Part shown: positions 42,320 to 50,865 of the stretch, piece after piece
Layout of the letters: each line of letters opens with the position of its first letter
How positions within the stretch are numbered: the first letter of the stretch is position 1
Source: Rhodobacterales bacterium HKCCE4037
Lineage (GTDB): Bacteria; Pseudomonadota; Alphaproteobacteria; Rhodobacterales; Rhodobacteraceae
Assembly (NCBI GenBank): GCA_015689645.1
Contig: WVSM01000005.1
Location: forward strand, 124,001-188,000
Direction of reading: 5' to 3'
DNA: 64,000 nt
Notes under the pieces: model-generated
Databases searched by the model: none
The model's input: the letters and a program-made list of their open reading frames with translations, nothing else
Told to the model about the DNA's origin: nothing
Program-made: the position numbers and the translations under genes

Positions 42320-43300
42320 ATGAAGGTGTCGGTTATCGGGGCAGGGGCGATCGGCGGGTGGTTGACGGCGGGCTTCATCGAAGCGGGCGCGGATGTCAAA
42401 GTGCTGGCGCGCGGTGCCTCGCTGGACGCCCTGAGGGCGCGCGGACTCGGTCTGGACGATGGTGTATCGGAGCGGCGCTACGAGGTGTTCGCCACCGATG
42501 ACCCTGCCCAGTTGAAAGGCGCCGATGTTTTGCTCCTCGGGCTGAAGGCCCAGGATTTGCCGGCCCTCTCGTCCTTGATCGAACGCGCACTTGATCCACA
42601 AACCGTGGTCGTGCCAGCCATCAACGGGCTGCCTTGGTGGTTTTTCGAAGAGTTCGGCGGGCCGGCGCAGGGTTTGCAGCTGAACTCCACGGACCCGGGC
42701 GGCGTGCTGGCACGGCTGATGCCGGCTGACCGCGTGGTCGGCACGGTTGTGCACGCGGCGAGTTTCGTCAAATCCCCGGGAGACATTCGGCTCGTGGCAG
42801 CCAACGCTGTCTTGATGGGCGATGCAGGGCAGGGCGCGCATGCGGCCGCGATTGCCGATCACCTTGCAGCCGGCGGTGTGCCCGCTTCCGCGTCTGCACA
42901 GATTCATCATGATGTCTGGAGCAAGCTGTGGGGCAATTCCAACATGAACCCGCTTTCGGCGCTGTCGCGTGCCGACCTGTTGCAGATGCTTGATGACGAC
43001 GGCGTGCGGGCCTTGGCCGTCACGATGATGCAAGAGATGTCGCGTATCGGAGACAAGATCGGTTTGCGCGGCTTTGACGACATTGAAGAACGGATCGCGA
43101 AGACACGCAAATTGGGCGCCTTCCGCACGTCCATGCTGCAGGATGTTGAAGCGGGTCGGGCATTGGAACTCGATCCCATCCTCGGCGCGCTGGTCGAACT
43201 GGCACGCAAGCTGGATGTGCCCACGCCGACCATGGACGGCATCTACGGCCTGACACGCCTCTTGGCGCAGAGCCTTCGGGAGGAGTCCCGGACCGCGTGA
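42320..43300 (+). CDS. 2-dehydropantoate 2-reductase-like oxidoreductase
   Basis: The 326-residue product has the NADP-binding start MKVSVIGAGAIGGWLTAGFI and the ApbA/PanE layout, including VPAINGLPWW, KLWGNSNMNPLSALSRAD and a C-terminal helical domain ending PTPTMDGIYGLTRLLAQ. The ATG at 42320 follows CACGGAGCGCG. In catabolic clusters such paralogues reduce branched 2-oxo acids other than ketopantoate. It sits between a hydrolase and the convergent pcaG gene, so pantothenate synthesis is unlikely to be its job. Confidence 0.85.
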   Translation: MKVSVIGAGAIGGWLTAGFIEAGADVKVLARGASLDALRARGLGLDDGVSERRYEVFATDDPAQLKGADVLLLGLKAQDLPALSSLIERALDPQTVVVPAINGLPWWFFEEFGGPAQGLQLNSTDPGGVLARLMPADRVVGTVVHAASFVKSPGDIRLVAANAVLMGDAGQGAHAAAIADHLAAGGVPASASAQIHHDVWSKLWGNSNMNPLSALSRADLLQMLDDDGVRALAVTMMQEMSRIGDKIGLRGFDDIEERIAKTRKLGAFRTSMLQDVEAGRALELDPILGALVELARKLDVPTPTMDGIYGLTRLLAQSLREESRTA

Positions 43301-43314
43301 GTTGTGGAAAGGGG

Positions 43315-43932
43315 TCACGTCTCGAAGAAGGGGGTTTCCTCGCCCCGTGGCCCCCTGAGCAGAAAGTCGAACCCGTAGGATCGCACCCCGTCCACCATGC
43401 CGTTGTCACGCATGACCAGCATGTGGCGCAGGTCCTCAGGCAGCACTGAAAGCACGGGGTCCGCCGCGTTCTCTTCCGGAAAATCTGGGAAGAACAAGGT
43501 GGTCTCCGCGATCCGCATCAGGCCGATGCCCATGACCAGAATGTTCAGGTGCGGCGCGCGATGCTGGCCGTTCTCATCATAGCCTCCGGGGACAACGGAG
43601 TGAAACGAATAGGCGCCATCACCCTCGGACCATGCCCGGCCCCAACCAAGGAAATCTGGGTCGGCCTTGTCCGCTTCCGGGTCTTCGGGGTGCCGGAAAC
43701 GGCCGCTTGAGTCGGCCTGCCATAATTCCAGGATGGCGTTGGCCACGGGCTCGCGGCCTTCTTTTCTCACGATTCCGGTAAGGGTGAAGGGATCGCCTTT
43801 CGTGGTGGGCGCCGCGTCTGCCGAGACGCGGGTCAGATCGTTGTCTCCCGGCAGGAAGTAATCCGCCGGAAAGAAGGGGCCAATCGTGTGCTGCGAAAGC
43901 GGGAACCGGCGGGATTGCGTGAGATGCTGCAT
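43315..43932 (-). CDS. pcaG: Protocatechuate 3,4-dioxygenase, alpha subunit
   Basis: The 205-residue protein matches PcaG: QHTIGPFFPADYF at the N-terminus, LELWQADSSGRFRHPED in the middle, and APHLNILVMGIGLM where the beta subunit has the histidine iron ligands. As in other alpha subunits the ligand positions are replaced (Phe for Tyr in GRF, and PHLN for PHIH), so it does not bind iron. It follows pcaH with a one-base stop/start overlap (TAATG). Together they open protocatechuate to beta-carboxymuconate. Confidence 0.9.
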   Translation of the reverse strand: MQHLTQSRRFPLSQHTIGPFFPADYFLPGDNDLTRVSADAAPTTKGDPFTLTGIVRKEGREPVANAILELWQADSSGRFRHPEDPEADKADPDFLGWGRAWSEGDGAYSFHSVVPGGYDENGQHRAPHLNILVMGIGLMRIAETTLFFPDFPEENAADPVLSVLPEDLRHMLVMRDNGMVDGVRSYGFDFLLRGPRGEETPFFET

Positions 43933-44645
43933 TATGCCTCCGGGGTTGCGCTGCGTCCGCGCAGGACGATGTCGTGGTGAAAGCCGAGGTGGTCGACGCC
44001 AACATCCGCAGGATGCAGTTGCTTTGCGATGAGCCTCTGGCGCGCACCGGCATCACCCACGGATTGCAGGATACGGTCCCACTCATTCAAGGGATCGCCG
44101 GGGAAGTACATCTGCGTCACCAGCCTTGAGAGCGAACTTGGGCCAAGGACCGAGAAATGGATATGGGGCGGACGCCACCACGTGTCCTTCACGGGAACCG
44201 GGTAGGCGCCCGGTTTGATGGTCAGGAAGGAATAGCCCCCGTTTTCATCCGATCGTACCCGACCATGCCCGAGGAAGTTGGGATCGAGCGGGGCTTCGCG
44301 TTGGTCGAGCGCGTGGGTATAGCGCCCGGCGGCATTGGCCTGCCACAGTTCCACAATAGCATTCGGGATCGGGCGTCCATCTTCATCCAGCACCCGACCG
44401 GACACCTGCATCAGCAAGCCCTGGGCGAATTTTCCGGTCGATGTCTGGGCAAGGTTGCTGTCTCCGCACTTCAGCTTGCGCCAGAGGTTGGCAGGCCCCG
44501 TTGCTTCGGTCCGCGTGACCGGGCGCTGATAAAGCGTCTGCGACGGCGTGTGTGTCCAGGTGTTCGTATACCCTTCGATTGGCACGCTCGGCTGGACGCC
44601 CTCGGGCCACGGATCATAGCTGCGCAAGGATAACGTATTCCGCAT
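43932..44645 (-). CDS. pcaH: Protocatechuate 3,4-dioxygenase, beta subunit
   Basis: The 237-residue product has the PcaH pattern: LRSYDPWPEGVQPSVPIEGY near residues 7-26, GRYTHALDQREAPLDPNFLG near 107-127 and AYPVPVKDTWWRPPHIHFSV near 147-166. Iron ligands are Tyr109, Tyr148, His161 and His163. GGGAGAGCG precedes the ATG at 44645, which is preferred to an in-frame start 63 bases upstream. A candidate operator lies 67 bases upstream. A broken copy of its first 60 codons sits at 4149-4340. Confidence 0.92.
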   Translation of the reverse strand: MRNTLSLRSYDPWPEGVQPSVPIEGYTNTWTHTPSQTLYQRPVTRTEATGPANLWRKLKCGDSNLAQTSTGKFAQGLLMQVSGRVLDEDGRPIPNAIVELWQANAAGRYTHALDQREAPLDPNFLGHGRVRSDENGGYSFLTIKPGAYPVPVKDTWWRPPHIHFSVLGPSSLSRLVTQMYFPGDPLNEWDRILQSVGDAGARQRLIAKQLHPADVGVDHLGFHHDIVLRGRSATPEA

Positions 44646-44712
44646 GTTCTCTCGCTCTCCCGACTTAGGACCACACTGCGCCTGTCGCGCCGCCAATCTG
44701 TTGACCAACCAT

Positions 44713-44732
44713 TAAGCTACATTTATAGCTTA
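44713..44732. promoter_or_regulatory. Candidate operator (site 9) upstream of pcaHG
   Basis: The site reads TAAGCTACATTTATAGCTTA, with 7-base perfect arms TAAGCTA and TAGCTTA around six bases; it is the cleanest palindrome of the set. It corresponds to site 4061-4080 in front of the pcaH relic. Confidence 0.72.
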
Positions 44733-44838
44733 ATGCAAGGATCAATGTTGTGCGTCCCGGCGCGTTGCGGAGAGCACCTGAAGATCTTCAACGCGAAATC
44801 CGTAGCGAGCACCTCAAAAAAGACTATCAAAATACTTT

Positions 44839-44858
44839 AATGCTAGCTATATGACTTT
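44839..44858. promoter_or_regulatory. Candidate operator (site 10) upstream of exported MBL copy 2 and TTT-4
   Basis: The site reads AATGCTAGCTATATGACTTT, a variant with CTA-N6-TGA. It lies 91 bases before the MBL ATG, the same distance as site 3935-3954 from MBL copy 1. Apart from this site and site 9, the 304-base gap shows no other feature that I recognise. Confidence 0.6.
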
Positions 44859-44949
44859 TAGGGGATGAGCGGGTTCAGGTTCGCGAATCTGACCAAACCG
44901 GCCGTTCAGGTCGTCAACGGCACATCGCGAAGCTGCGGGAGGAAAAACC

Positions 44950-45924
44950 ATGTCTCTGAATTGCCGGAAATTTCTCAGGGTCTTCGGTGGGGGATTGGTG
45001 GCAGCTGCAACCGTAGGCGGCGGCGCATCTGCGCAGGCGCTTTTCGATGGTTGTCCGTCGGCACAGATTCTCGACCGATTCGTCGAATTCGGTCGCACCG
45101 GGCAGATGCCGCCTGACCTTGGGGCGTGGCTCAACACGCCCGAAGCCCAGTACGTGGAGCCATGGTCGGCTTTCGACAACGTCGACTATGTCGGCGTGTG
45201 CTGGGTCTCGGCCTGGCTGGTGCATACCGACGCGGGCACGGTGCTGATCGACACGCTCTACGGGCCGTTCCAGCAGACATTGCTCGACAATATCGCGGCG
45301 ACCGGGACGGATCTGGAAGACATCACCCATGTGATGATGACACACGGCCACTTCGACCATGTGGGCGGCGCCGCCATGCTGGCGGAGGTCTTGCACAACG
45401 CAACTTTCGTAATGACTCAGGGCGGCTGGGATGAGGCGCTTGAATCGTCTGCAGCCTCACAAGGCGGGCCGCGGGCCTGGGACATGATCGAGCCGGATAT
45501 GGTCGTTGCGGACGGTGAAGAGATCGTCGTTGGGAACAACACATTCACGGTCATAGAGACGCCTGGCCACACCTGGGGTACCGCATCGTACCTTTTCGAT
45601 GTGACAGAGGGTGACGATACCTTTCGCGCTATCACCATCGGGGGTCTGGGGCTGAACGCCATCGAGGGGCCGCCGCAGGTCGAAGCGTATATCGAAAGCC
45701 TCGATCGCGTGCGGGCTTTGGTCGAGGGCCGCGACATGGGCGTACAGGTCCATCTGACCACCCACGGCTTCTCGAATAACCTGGACGAGGACCGTCAGGC
45801 CTTGGCGGCCCGGTCCGAGGGAGCGCCCAATGTGCTCGTGAACCCGGACGGCCTGCTGTCTCAGATCGAGACACTTCGCGCGAGGGCGGTCGAGCGCCTC
45901 GAGATCGAGCGCGCAAGTCAATGA
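44950..45924 (+). CDS. Exported MBL-fold hydrolase, copy 2 (B3-like zinc site)
   Basis: The 324-residue product has a signal peptide ending near residue 28 (GGASA) and zinc ligands His132, His134, Asp136, His137 (THGHFDHVGG), His207 (TPGHTWGT) and His272 (TTHGF), numbered exactly as in the copy at 2872-3843. By eye about four residues in five are identical. The ATG has a GGGAGGAAAAACC site. The gene is followed 51 bases later by the TTT-4 tctCBA genes, so a periplasmic hydrolysis product is probably the TTT-4 substrate. Confidence 0.87.
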   Translation: MSLNCRKFLRVFGGGLVAAATVGGGASAQALFDGCPSAQILDRFVEFGRTGQMPPDLGAWLNTPEAQYVEPWSAFDNVDYVGVCWVSAWLVHTDAGTVLIDTLYGPFQQTLLDNIAATGTDLEDITHVMMTHGHFDHVGGAAMLAEVLHNATFVMTQGGWDEALESSAASQGGPRAWDMIEPDMVVADGEEIVVGNNTFTVIETPGHTWGTASYLFDVTEGDDTFRAITIGGLGLNAIEGPPQVEAYIESLDRVRALVEGRDMGVQVHLTTHGFSNNLDEDRQALAARSEGAPNVLVNPDGLLSQIETLRARAVERLEIERASQ

Positions 45925-45975
45925 GACCTGCACATTTCTTGCAGAAGTAACCAAGACTCCAAGGGAGGAATGATC

Positions 45976-46923
45976 ATGAAACTGAAATCGAAACTTGTGG
46001 CACTGGGGGCGGCCGCGCTTCTGGCTTTCGGCGCACCCGCCACGGCGCAAGACTGGGGACCGAGCGAGCCGCTGACGATCCTGATCGGATTCGGGGCCGG
46101 GGGCTCCACGGACACGATGGGTCGCGTGCTGGCCGATCAGATCGCCGAGCAGACCGGCTGGAACGTCGTTGTCGAGAACCGCCCCGGCGGCGGCGGCGTT
46201 GCGATGTTCACCAGCTTGTCGCAGATGCCCGTGGACAATCACACGATCGGCATGGGCGTAGGCATTCCGGTCCTGGTGCAACTCGTCGAGCGGGGCGACC
46301 AATTGCCCTTCGACCTCGACAGCTTCGACTATCTCGGCACGATTGCCACGGCTGAACTGGCTCTGGTCGCCAGCGCGGATGCACCTTTCGACGATCTGGA
46401 AGGCATGATCGCATATGCGCAGGAACAGGGCACCTTGCCGGTTGCCACGATGGCGCCGCCGCAGGTCCTGATGATGAATGCCGCTCAGCGCGAGTCGGGT
46501 GCCGAATTCAACCTCGTCACTGCAGAAGGCGGCGCAGAAGTCATCCAGTTGATCCTCGGTGGACAGGTTCTGGCGGGTTTCGCATCGGGTGAACACTTTC
46601 CCTACCTCGAATCCGGAGACATGAAGGTGATCGCAAGCGCCAACGCGAACCGCCTGAGCTATGCTCCCGACACGCCCACCTTCATCGAGTCCGGCGTTGA
46701 TGCCTATGTGGATGCGGTGTTCTTCCTCGCAATGCGCGATGGCACCGATCCTGCGGCTGCGGCCGCGATTGCTGCGGCCATCGATGCGGCCGTGCAGTCC
46801 GAAGCCGTCGCCGAAATCGTCCGGAACGCGGTGCAGGGCCCGGCCGTCAACCTTGGGCCGGAAGGCGCCCGGATGATGATGGTCAACGGGCTCGAAAACG
46901 CGCAACGGCTTTTCCAGAACTGA
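45976..46923 (+). CDS. tctC: Tripartite tricarboxylate transporter substrate-binding protein, TTT-4
   Basis: The 315-residue product has a signal peptide ending near residue 24 (APATA) and the opening TILIGFGAGGSTDTMGRVLA, then NRPGGGGVAMFTSLSQM. Two ATGs are in frame; AAGGGAGG lies 7 bases from the second (45976) and only 1 from the first (45970), so the second is chosen. It is the receptor of TTT-4. A strong hairpin follows its stop, which would let more receptor than permease be made. Confidence 0.92.
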   Translation: MKLKSKLVALGAAALLAFGAPATAQDWGPSEPLTILIGFGAGGSTDTMGRVLADQIAEQTGWNVVVENRPGGGGVAMFTSLSQMPVDNHTIGMGVGIPVLVQLVERGDQLPFDLDSFDYLGTIATAELALVASADAPFDDLEGMIAYAQEQGTLPVATMAPPQVLMMNAAQRESGAEFNLVTAEGGAEVIQLILGGQVLAGFASGEHFPYLESGDMKVIASANANRLSYAPDTPTFIESGVDAYVDAVFFLAMRDGTDPAAAAAIAAAIDAAVQSEAVAEIVRNAVQGPAVNLGPEGARMMMVNGLENAQRLFQN

Positions 46924-46930
46924 GTTGGAC

Positions 46931-46956
46931 CGCCCCGCTGCGATTGCAGCGGGGCG
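46931..46956 (+). terminator. Intercistronic hairpin between tctC and tctB of TTT-4
   Basis: CGCCCCGCTGC (46931-46941) pairs perfectly with GCAGCGGGGCG (46946-46956) around a GATT loop. No T tract follows, so it is more likely an mRNA-stabilising or partially terminating structure than a full terminator. It starts seven bases after the tctC stop. Confidence 0.65.
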
Positions 46957-46976
46957 TCACACGGGGGGACTGCTCC

Positions 46977-47402
46977 ATGAGTGTATCTGCTGATCGACTG
47001 TCGGGTGCCTTTTTCCTGATACTCGGCCTCGCGCTGTATTTTGCCGTCATCCCCGCCCAGGTTGAGCAGATCGACGGCCGCAATCTCGCCCCTGCAACGA
47101 TGCCGAATGTCGTGGCGATCGTGATCTCCGTCTGCGGCGGCTTACTTATCCTGAAACCGACCACGCATCAGGCGCCCGATCTGCGCTTTTTCCTGATCTC
47201 GGCGGCCTTCGTGGCCATACTGGGGGGGAGCATCTATGCCATGTCCTTCTTCGGGTTCGAATACGTCGCATCGCCGCTTGCACTCATCATCATGCTGATG
47301 ATCGGCGAACGTCGTCCGGTCTGGTTGCTGACGGGCGTGGTGCTGATGCCCGCCGCGATCTGGTTCCTTGTCACGCAACTTCTGGAGCGGGCTCTGCCCT
47401 GA
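46977..47402 (+). CDS. tctB: Tripartite tricarboxylate transporter small permease, TTT-4
   Basis: The 141-residue product has four hydrophobic helices, with GRNLAPATMPNVVAIVISVC after the first and GERRPVWLLTGVVLMPAAIW near the end, close in layout to the TTT-1 small permease. The ATG at 46977 follows ACGGGGGGAC. Its stop lies 12 bases before the tctA ATG. Confidence 0.87.
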   Translation: MSVSADRLSGAFFLILGLALYFAVIPAQVEQIDGRNLAPATMPNVVAIVISVCGGLLILKPTTHQAPDLRFFLISAAFVAILGGSIYAMSFFGFEYVASPLALIIMLMIGERRPVWLLTGVVLMPAAIWFLVTQLLERALP

Positions 47403-47414
47403 TTGGACCCCGCC

Positions 47415-48965
47415 ATGGTTGATCTATCCGTCATTCTCGCCGGTTTTGGCGACGTCTTCACGCCCATGACATTGCTGTTCATCCTGTTCGGCGTGGTGTT
47501 GGGACAGTTCGTCGGCGCTGTGCCGGGTATCGGCCCCGTCATGGCAATGGCGATCGCCATACCCTTCACATTCGGCCTAGACCCGCTTGCCGCGATCGCC
47601 TTTCTGGTCGGTGTCAACAAGGGTGGCCTCGTCGGCGGGGCCGTGCCGGCGATCCTGATGAATACGCCTGGCACGCCCGATGCAGCCGCTACGGCGCTGG
47701 ACGGCTATCCGCTGGCGCGGCAGGGCAAGCCGATCAAGGCCACCAAAATGGCTCTGTTCTCATCGGTCTCCGGGGATACGTTCAGCGACATCGTGCTAAT
47801 AACAGTGTCCGCGCCGCTCGCAATTCTCGCGCTGAAAATGGGCCCGGTCGAAATCGTGGCCCTCATGATTTTCGCCTTTTCTGTCATTTCCGGCCTAATG
47901 GGCGAGTCGCTCATCAAGGGCGTCATCGCCGCGGCACTGGGATTGATGTTCTCTTTCGTGGGGGCGGATCCGGAAAGTTTCACGCCTCGCCTGATGTTTG
48001 GCTACTGGGATCTTTACGACGGTCTGGCCCTGACCTCGGTGGCGATCGGAATGCTGGCAATCTCGGAGATCCTGCGCCGGATGACGGAGTCGTTTGGACA
48101 GGCGGGGCAGGGTGTACTGGCACCCGACAACGGGAACCCGGAAGATCGCCGGGTGTCGTGGGCCGAGTTCTGGTCGTGTCGCTTCACCCTTTTGCGCGGG
48201 GCCACGTTAGGCACCATTCTCGGTGCCTTGCCGGGCATCGGCTCGACCGCGGCAGCCTTCATGTCCTACGCGACAACCAAGGCCGCATCGAAAGACCCCG
48301 ACAGCTTCGGCAGGGGCAACATCCAGGGGATCGCGGCAACGGAGTCAGCGAATTCTGCGGTCGTGGGCGCCAACTTGATCCCTCTTCTGACCCTCGGTAT
48401 CCCGGGTAGCGTCACAGCGGCACTGATCATCAGCGCCTTCATGATCCACGGAATGCAGCCCGGCCCGCTCCTGTTCGAAACCCAGGGGCGGTTGGTCTAC
48501 GGCCTGTTCGGCGCGATGATCATCGCCAATTTCCTCAACCTTTGGGTGGGGCAATTGGGTCTGCGCATCTGGGTAAAGGTCGTGTCTGCCCCGGAATCGG
48601 TGATCTTTTCATCCGCGCTGCTGCTGTGTTTCGTTGGCGTCGCAATGGCCACGAACGGCATCTTTGGCATCGTGATCATGCTGATCTTCGCGGCCCTGGG
48701 CATCCTGATGCACAGCTTTGGATATTCCATGGTCATTTTCATCATCGCCTTCTTCCTCGGGCCGCAGTTCGAGAAGTCCCTGGCGCAAGCCTTGGCGCTT
48801 CTGGATGGCAATCTGCTGCGCATCTACACCAGCCCCGTGGCGCTGGCCTTGCTGGTGCTGTCGGTCATCTCGGTGTTCTGGTTTGTCTCCCGGCGGACAA
48901 ATGCAAAGGCAGACACCACCAACCTCGGTGTGCCGGATGGCGAAGTCCTCGACCAGAAGCGCTGA
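47415..48965 (+). CDS. tctA: Tripartite tricarboxylate transporter large permease, TTT-4
   Basis: The 516-residue permease has the TctA motifs QFVGAVPGIGPVMAMAIAIP, then NKGGLVGGAVPAILMNTPG and GALPGIGSTAAAFMSYATT. It is the close counterpart of the TTT-1 permease (5979-7517), with aligned stretches throughout. The ATG at 47415 is preferred over a TTG 12 bases upstream because MVDLSVILAGF matches the TTT-1 start MLDLSLMLAAF. It is the last gene of the MBL-TTT-4 operon. Confidence 0.93.
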   Translation: MVDLSVILAGFGDVFTPMTLLFILFGVVLGQFVGAVPGIGPVMAMAIAIPFTFGLDPLAAIAFLVGVNKGGLVGGAVPAILMNTPGTPDAAATALDGYPLARQGKPIKATKMALFSSVSGDTFSDIVLITVSAPLAILALKMGPVEIVALMIFAFSVISGLMGESLIKGVIAAALGLMFSFVGADPESFTPRLMFGYWDLYDGLALTSVAIGMLAISEILRRMTESFGQAGQGVLAPDNGNPEDRRVSWAEFWSCRFTLLRGATLGTILGALPGIGSTAAAFMSYATTKAASKDPDSFGRGNIQGIAATESANSAVVGANLIPLLTLGIPGSVTAALIISAFMIHGMQPGPLLFETQGRLVYGLFGAMIIANFLNLWVGQLGLRIWVKVVSAPESVIFSSALLLCFVGVAMATNGIFGIVIMLIFAALGILMHSFGYSMVIFIIAFFLGPQFEKSLAQALALLDGNLLRIYTSPVALALLVLSVISVFWFVSRRTNAKADTTNLGVPDGEVLDQKR

Positions 48966-49412
48966 TGGCGGCAGTCAGTGACATCGTGTCCAAGAGATTG
49001 GATCAGGCGTAGTTGAACTGACCGGGGCCTTACGGGCATCCGCATGTTCACATGCTCCCTATTTATCGTCGAGTAGATCGGGGCTTGTCGTTCGACCGAG
49101 CCTACATCCGGTGCTTCCCCACGGTCCGTTGCGCTTTGATCCACGCGCGCAACGCCAAGGCAGGAAAGTGGTCAAGGCTGCGATCGAGGGCATTATCGAG
49201 CAGCACGTCCGCGATTGCGGTATCCTCGCGGCGCAACGACCAAGACAGTGATTTGACCGGAAGCATCATCTCGAAGGCGGTTTTGTCGGGGGCCTACGAC
49301 CCGTGAGCATGATTTCCGCAGCGCGAAGCTTGGCCGAGCCGGCGGCGCGTGTAAACGCGGACCGATCTCGCGGGGGCTGGACGACGGTGGGCAAACCGGG
49401 CATCGGGGGGGC
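48966..49412. other. Intergenic region without a recognisable gene
   Basis: Short frames on both strands give no recognisable protein. It marks the right end of the catabolic island; genes beyond it belong to amino-acid and taurine metabolism. I found no direct repeat or integrase that would prove an integration site. Confidence 0.45.
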
Positions 49413-49658
49413 ATGGAATTCGGAACCCTCGTTCAGACCCTCACCGATTGGGTGGTCAGCATCGGCTCGGGCGTCAATGACCTGCCCGGGACGGTTGCCT
49501 TCGGCCTGGGCCTGTTCACGTGGTTCGCCGTCGAACAGGTGCTTCAGCGGGTCTTCAACGGGCTGAAATGGGCGATCCTGATCGGGGTCGTCGTGGCCCT
49601 CGGCCTGTCGCTTCCCTACCTGTTCAGCACCGTCTTCGGATCGGGCGGCCCGTCCTGA
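49413..49658 (+). CDS. Small membrane protein, hypothetical
   Basis: The 81-residue product has two likely transmembrane helices, about residues 27-46 (GTVAFGLGLFTWFAVEQVLQ) and 52-72 (WAILIGVVVALGLSLPYLF), joined by a short basic loop. A G-rich stretch precedes the ATG but is not a typical ribosome binding site. It converges with the threonine aldolase gene. No family is recognised. Confidence 0.5.
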   Translation: MEFGTLVQTLTDWVVSIGSGVNDLPGTVAFGLGLFTWFAVEQVLQRVFNGLKWAILIGVVVALGLSLPYLFSTVFGSGGPS

Positions 49659-49683
49659 TCGTCGATACGCCGAAGCGCCTGTT

Positions 49684-50733
49684 TCAGGCCGCGCCGCGTC
49701 GCTCGGCGAGGCGCTCGAACGCCTCGAGGACATGGGCAAAGGCCGCGTCGTCGATGTTGCGATGCAACACCATCCGGCTGGCGGGAGCAGGGGCCGAGAG
49801 GGCGATACCGGAGGCGGCGAGCGCGCCAAGGTTGACGCCCTGTGCCGGGGTCAGGAACACCATGTTCGTGGCCTGTCTCACCTCTCCCAGCCCGAGGGCG
49901 TGCAGATGGGCTGCCAATGCCTCGGCGCGCTGGTGATCCTCCGCCAGCCGCGTGACGTTGTTCTCCAGCGCAAACAGACCCGCCGCGGCGATGATCCCCG
50001 CCTGCCGCATGCCGCCGCCGACCATCTTGCGCAGACGCCGCGCCTTCGCGATGAGGTCCGCCGGGCCAAGCAGGACCGACCCGACCGGCGCGCCAAGCCC
50101 CTTGGACAGGCAGACGGAGACCGTGTCGAACGGGTCCGCCAGGTCGCGCTCGGTGCAACCCAGAGCCGTGACCGCGTTGAAGAACCGCGCGCCGTCGAGA
50201 TGGGTCGACAGGCCCGCCGCGCGCCCGGCCTCGACTGCGGCCGCGATCCGCGCGAGCGGCACCGCGCGCCCGTAATTGGTGTTTTCCAGCGACAGAAGGC
50301 GGCTTACGGGATGGTGGCTGTCATCCTCCTTCACGGCGGCGCGGATCGCGTCGGGTTCCAACCCGCCATCCCCGGCCACCGGAAGGGCATGCAGGGCAAC
50401 GCCGCCAAGGACCGAGGCACCGGCTGCCTCGTAGCGGATCACGTGGTAGCTTTCCCCCGCGATGACCTCGTCGCCGCGCCCGCAATGGGCGAGCATGCCA
50501 AGCAGGTTCGACTGCGTGCCGGAGCTGACATAGAGGCCCGCCTCCTTGCCCAGGCGCTCGGCCAGGGTGCGCTCCAGTTGGTTGACGACGGGGTCTTCCC
50601 CGTAGACGTCATCGCCCACCTCGGCCTCGGCCATCACCTTGCGCATGGCGGCGCAGGGCTTGGTCACGGTGTCGGACCGCAGGTCCGCCACGATGGGGCC
50701 GGGATCGTTGCTGAGGTGCGTGTATTGCGACAT
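49684..50733 (-). CDS. ltaE: Low-specificity L-threonine aldolase
   Basis: The 349-residue product has the threonine aldolase layout: ADLRSDTVTKPCAAMRKVM near residues 16-34, VGDDVYGEDPVVNQLE, YVSSGTQSNLLGMLAH, the PLP aspartate in STHLDGARFFNA and the PLP lysine in VSVCLSKGLGAPVGS. It cleaves L-threonine or allo-threonine to glycine and acetaldehyde. It stands alone, divergent from the MocR regulator gene, and is likely a housekeeping gene outside the island. Confidence 0.93.
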   Translation of the reverse strand: MSQYTHLSNDPGPIVADLRSDTVTKPCAAMRKVMAEAEVGDDVYGEDPVVNQLERTLAERLGKEAGLYVSSGTQSNLLGMLAHCGRGDEVIAGESYHVIRYEAAGASVLGGVALHALPVAGDGGLEPDAIRAAVKEDDSHHPVSRLLSLENTNYGRAVPLARIAAAVEAGRAAGLSTHLDGARFFNAVTALGCTERDLADPFDTVSVCLSKGLGAPVGSVLLGPADLIAKARRLRKMVGGGMRQAGIIAAAGLFALENNVTRLAEDHQRAEALAAHLHALGLGEVRQATNMVFLTPAQGVNLGALAASGIALSAPAPASRMVLHRNIDDAAFAHVLEAFERLAERRGAA

Positions 50734-50865
50734 GTCCGACTACTCCGATGTAGGTGACCGCAAAGCATCACGGGGACAGGCAGGCTGCAACCCCCGATGC
50801 GGCGATTGGCCTTGTCGTTTTCCCTTTTTCCCATCATTTTGGCCTTATCCCAGGCAGGGCTCTCC

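Larger units (their letters stand above)
44460..45924. repeat. Inverted duplicated module, right copy (pcaH start plus MBL hydrolase)
   Basis: This region corresponds in reverse orientation to 2872-4340. It contains the intact versions: the first 60 codons of pcaH, two operator sites and the whole exported MBL gene. It is the likely source or better-preserved twin of the left copy. Confidence 0.85.

Noticed and set aside
45457-46905. A 482-codon minus-strand frame opposite the MBL gene end and tctC of TTT-4
   Set aside because: The plus strand has the signal peptide, family motifs and ribosome binding sites; the antisense frame has none.
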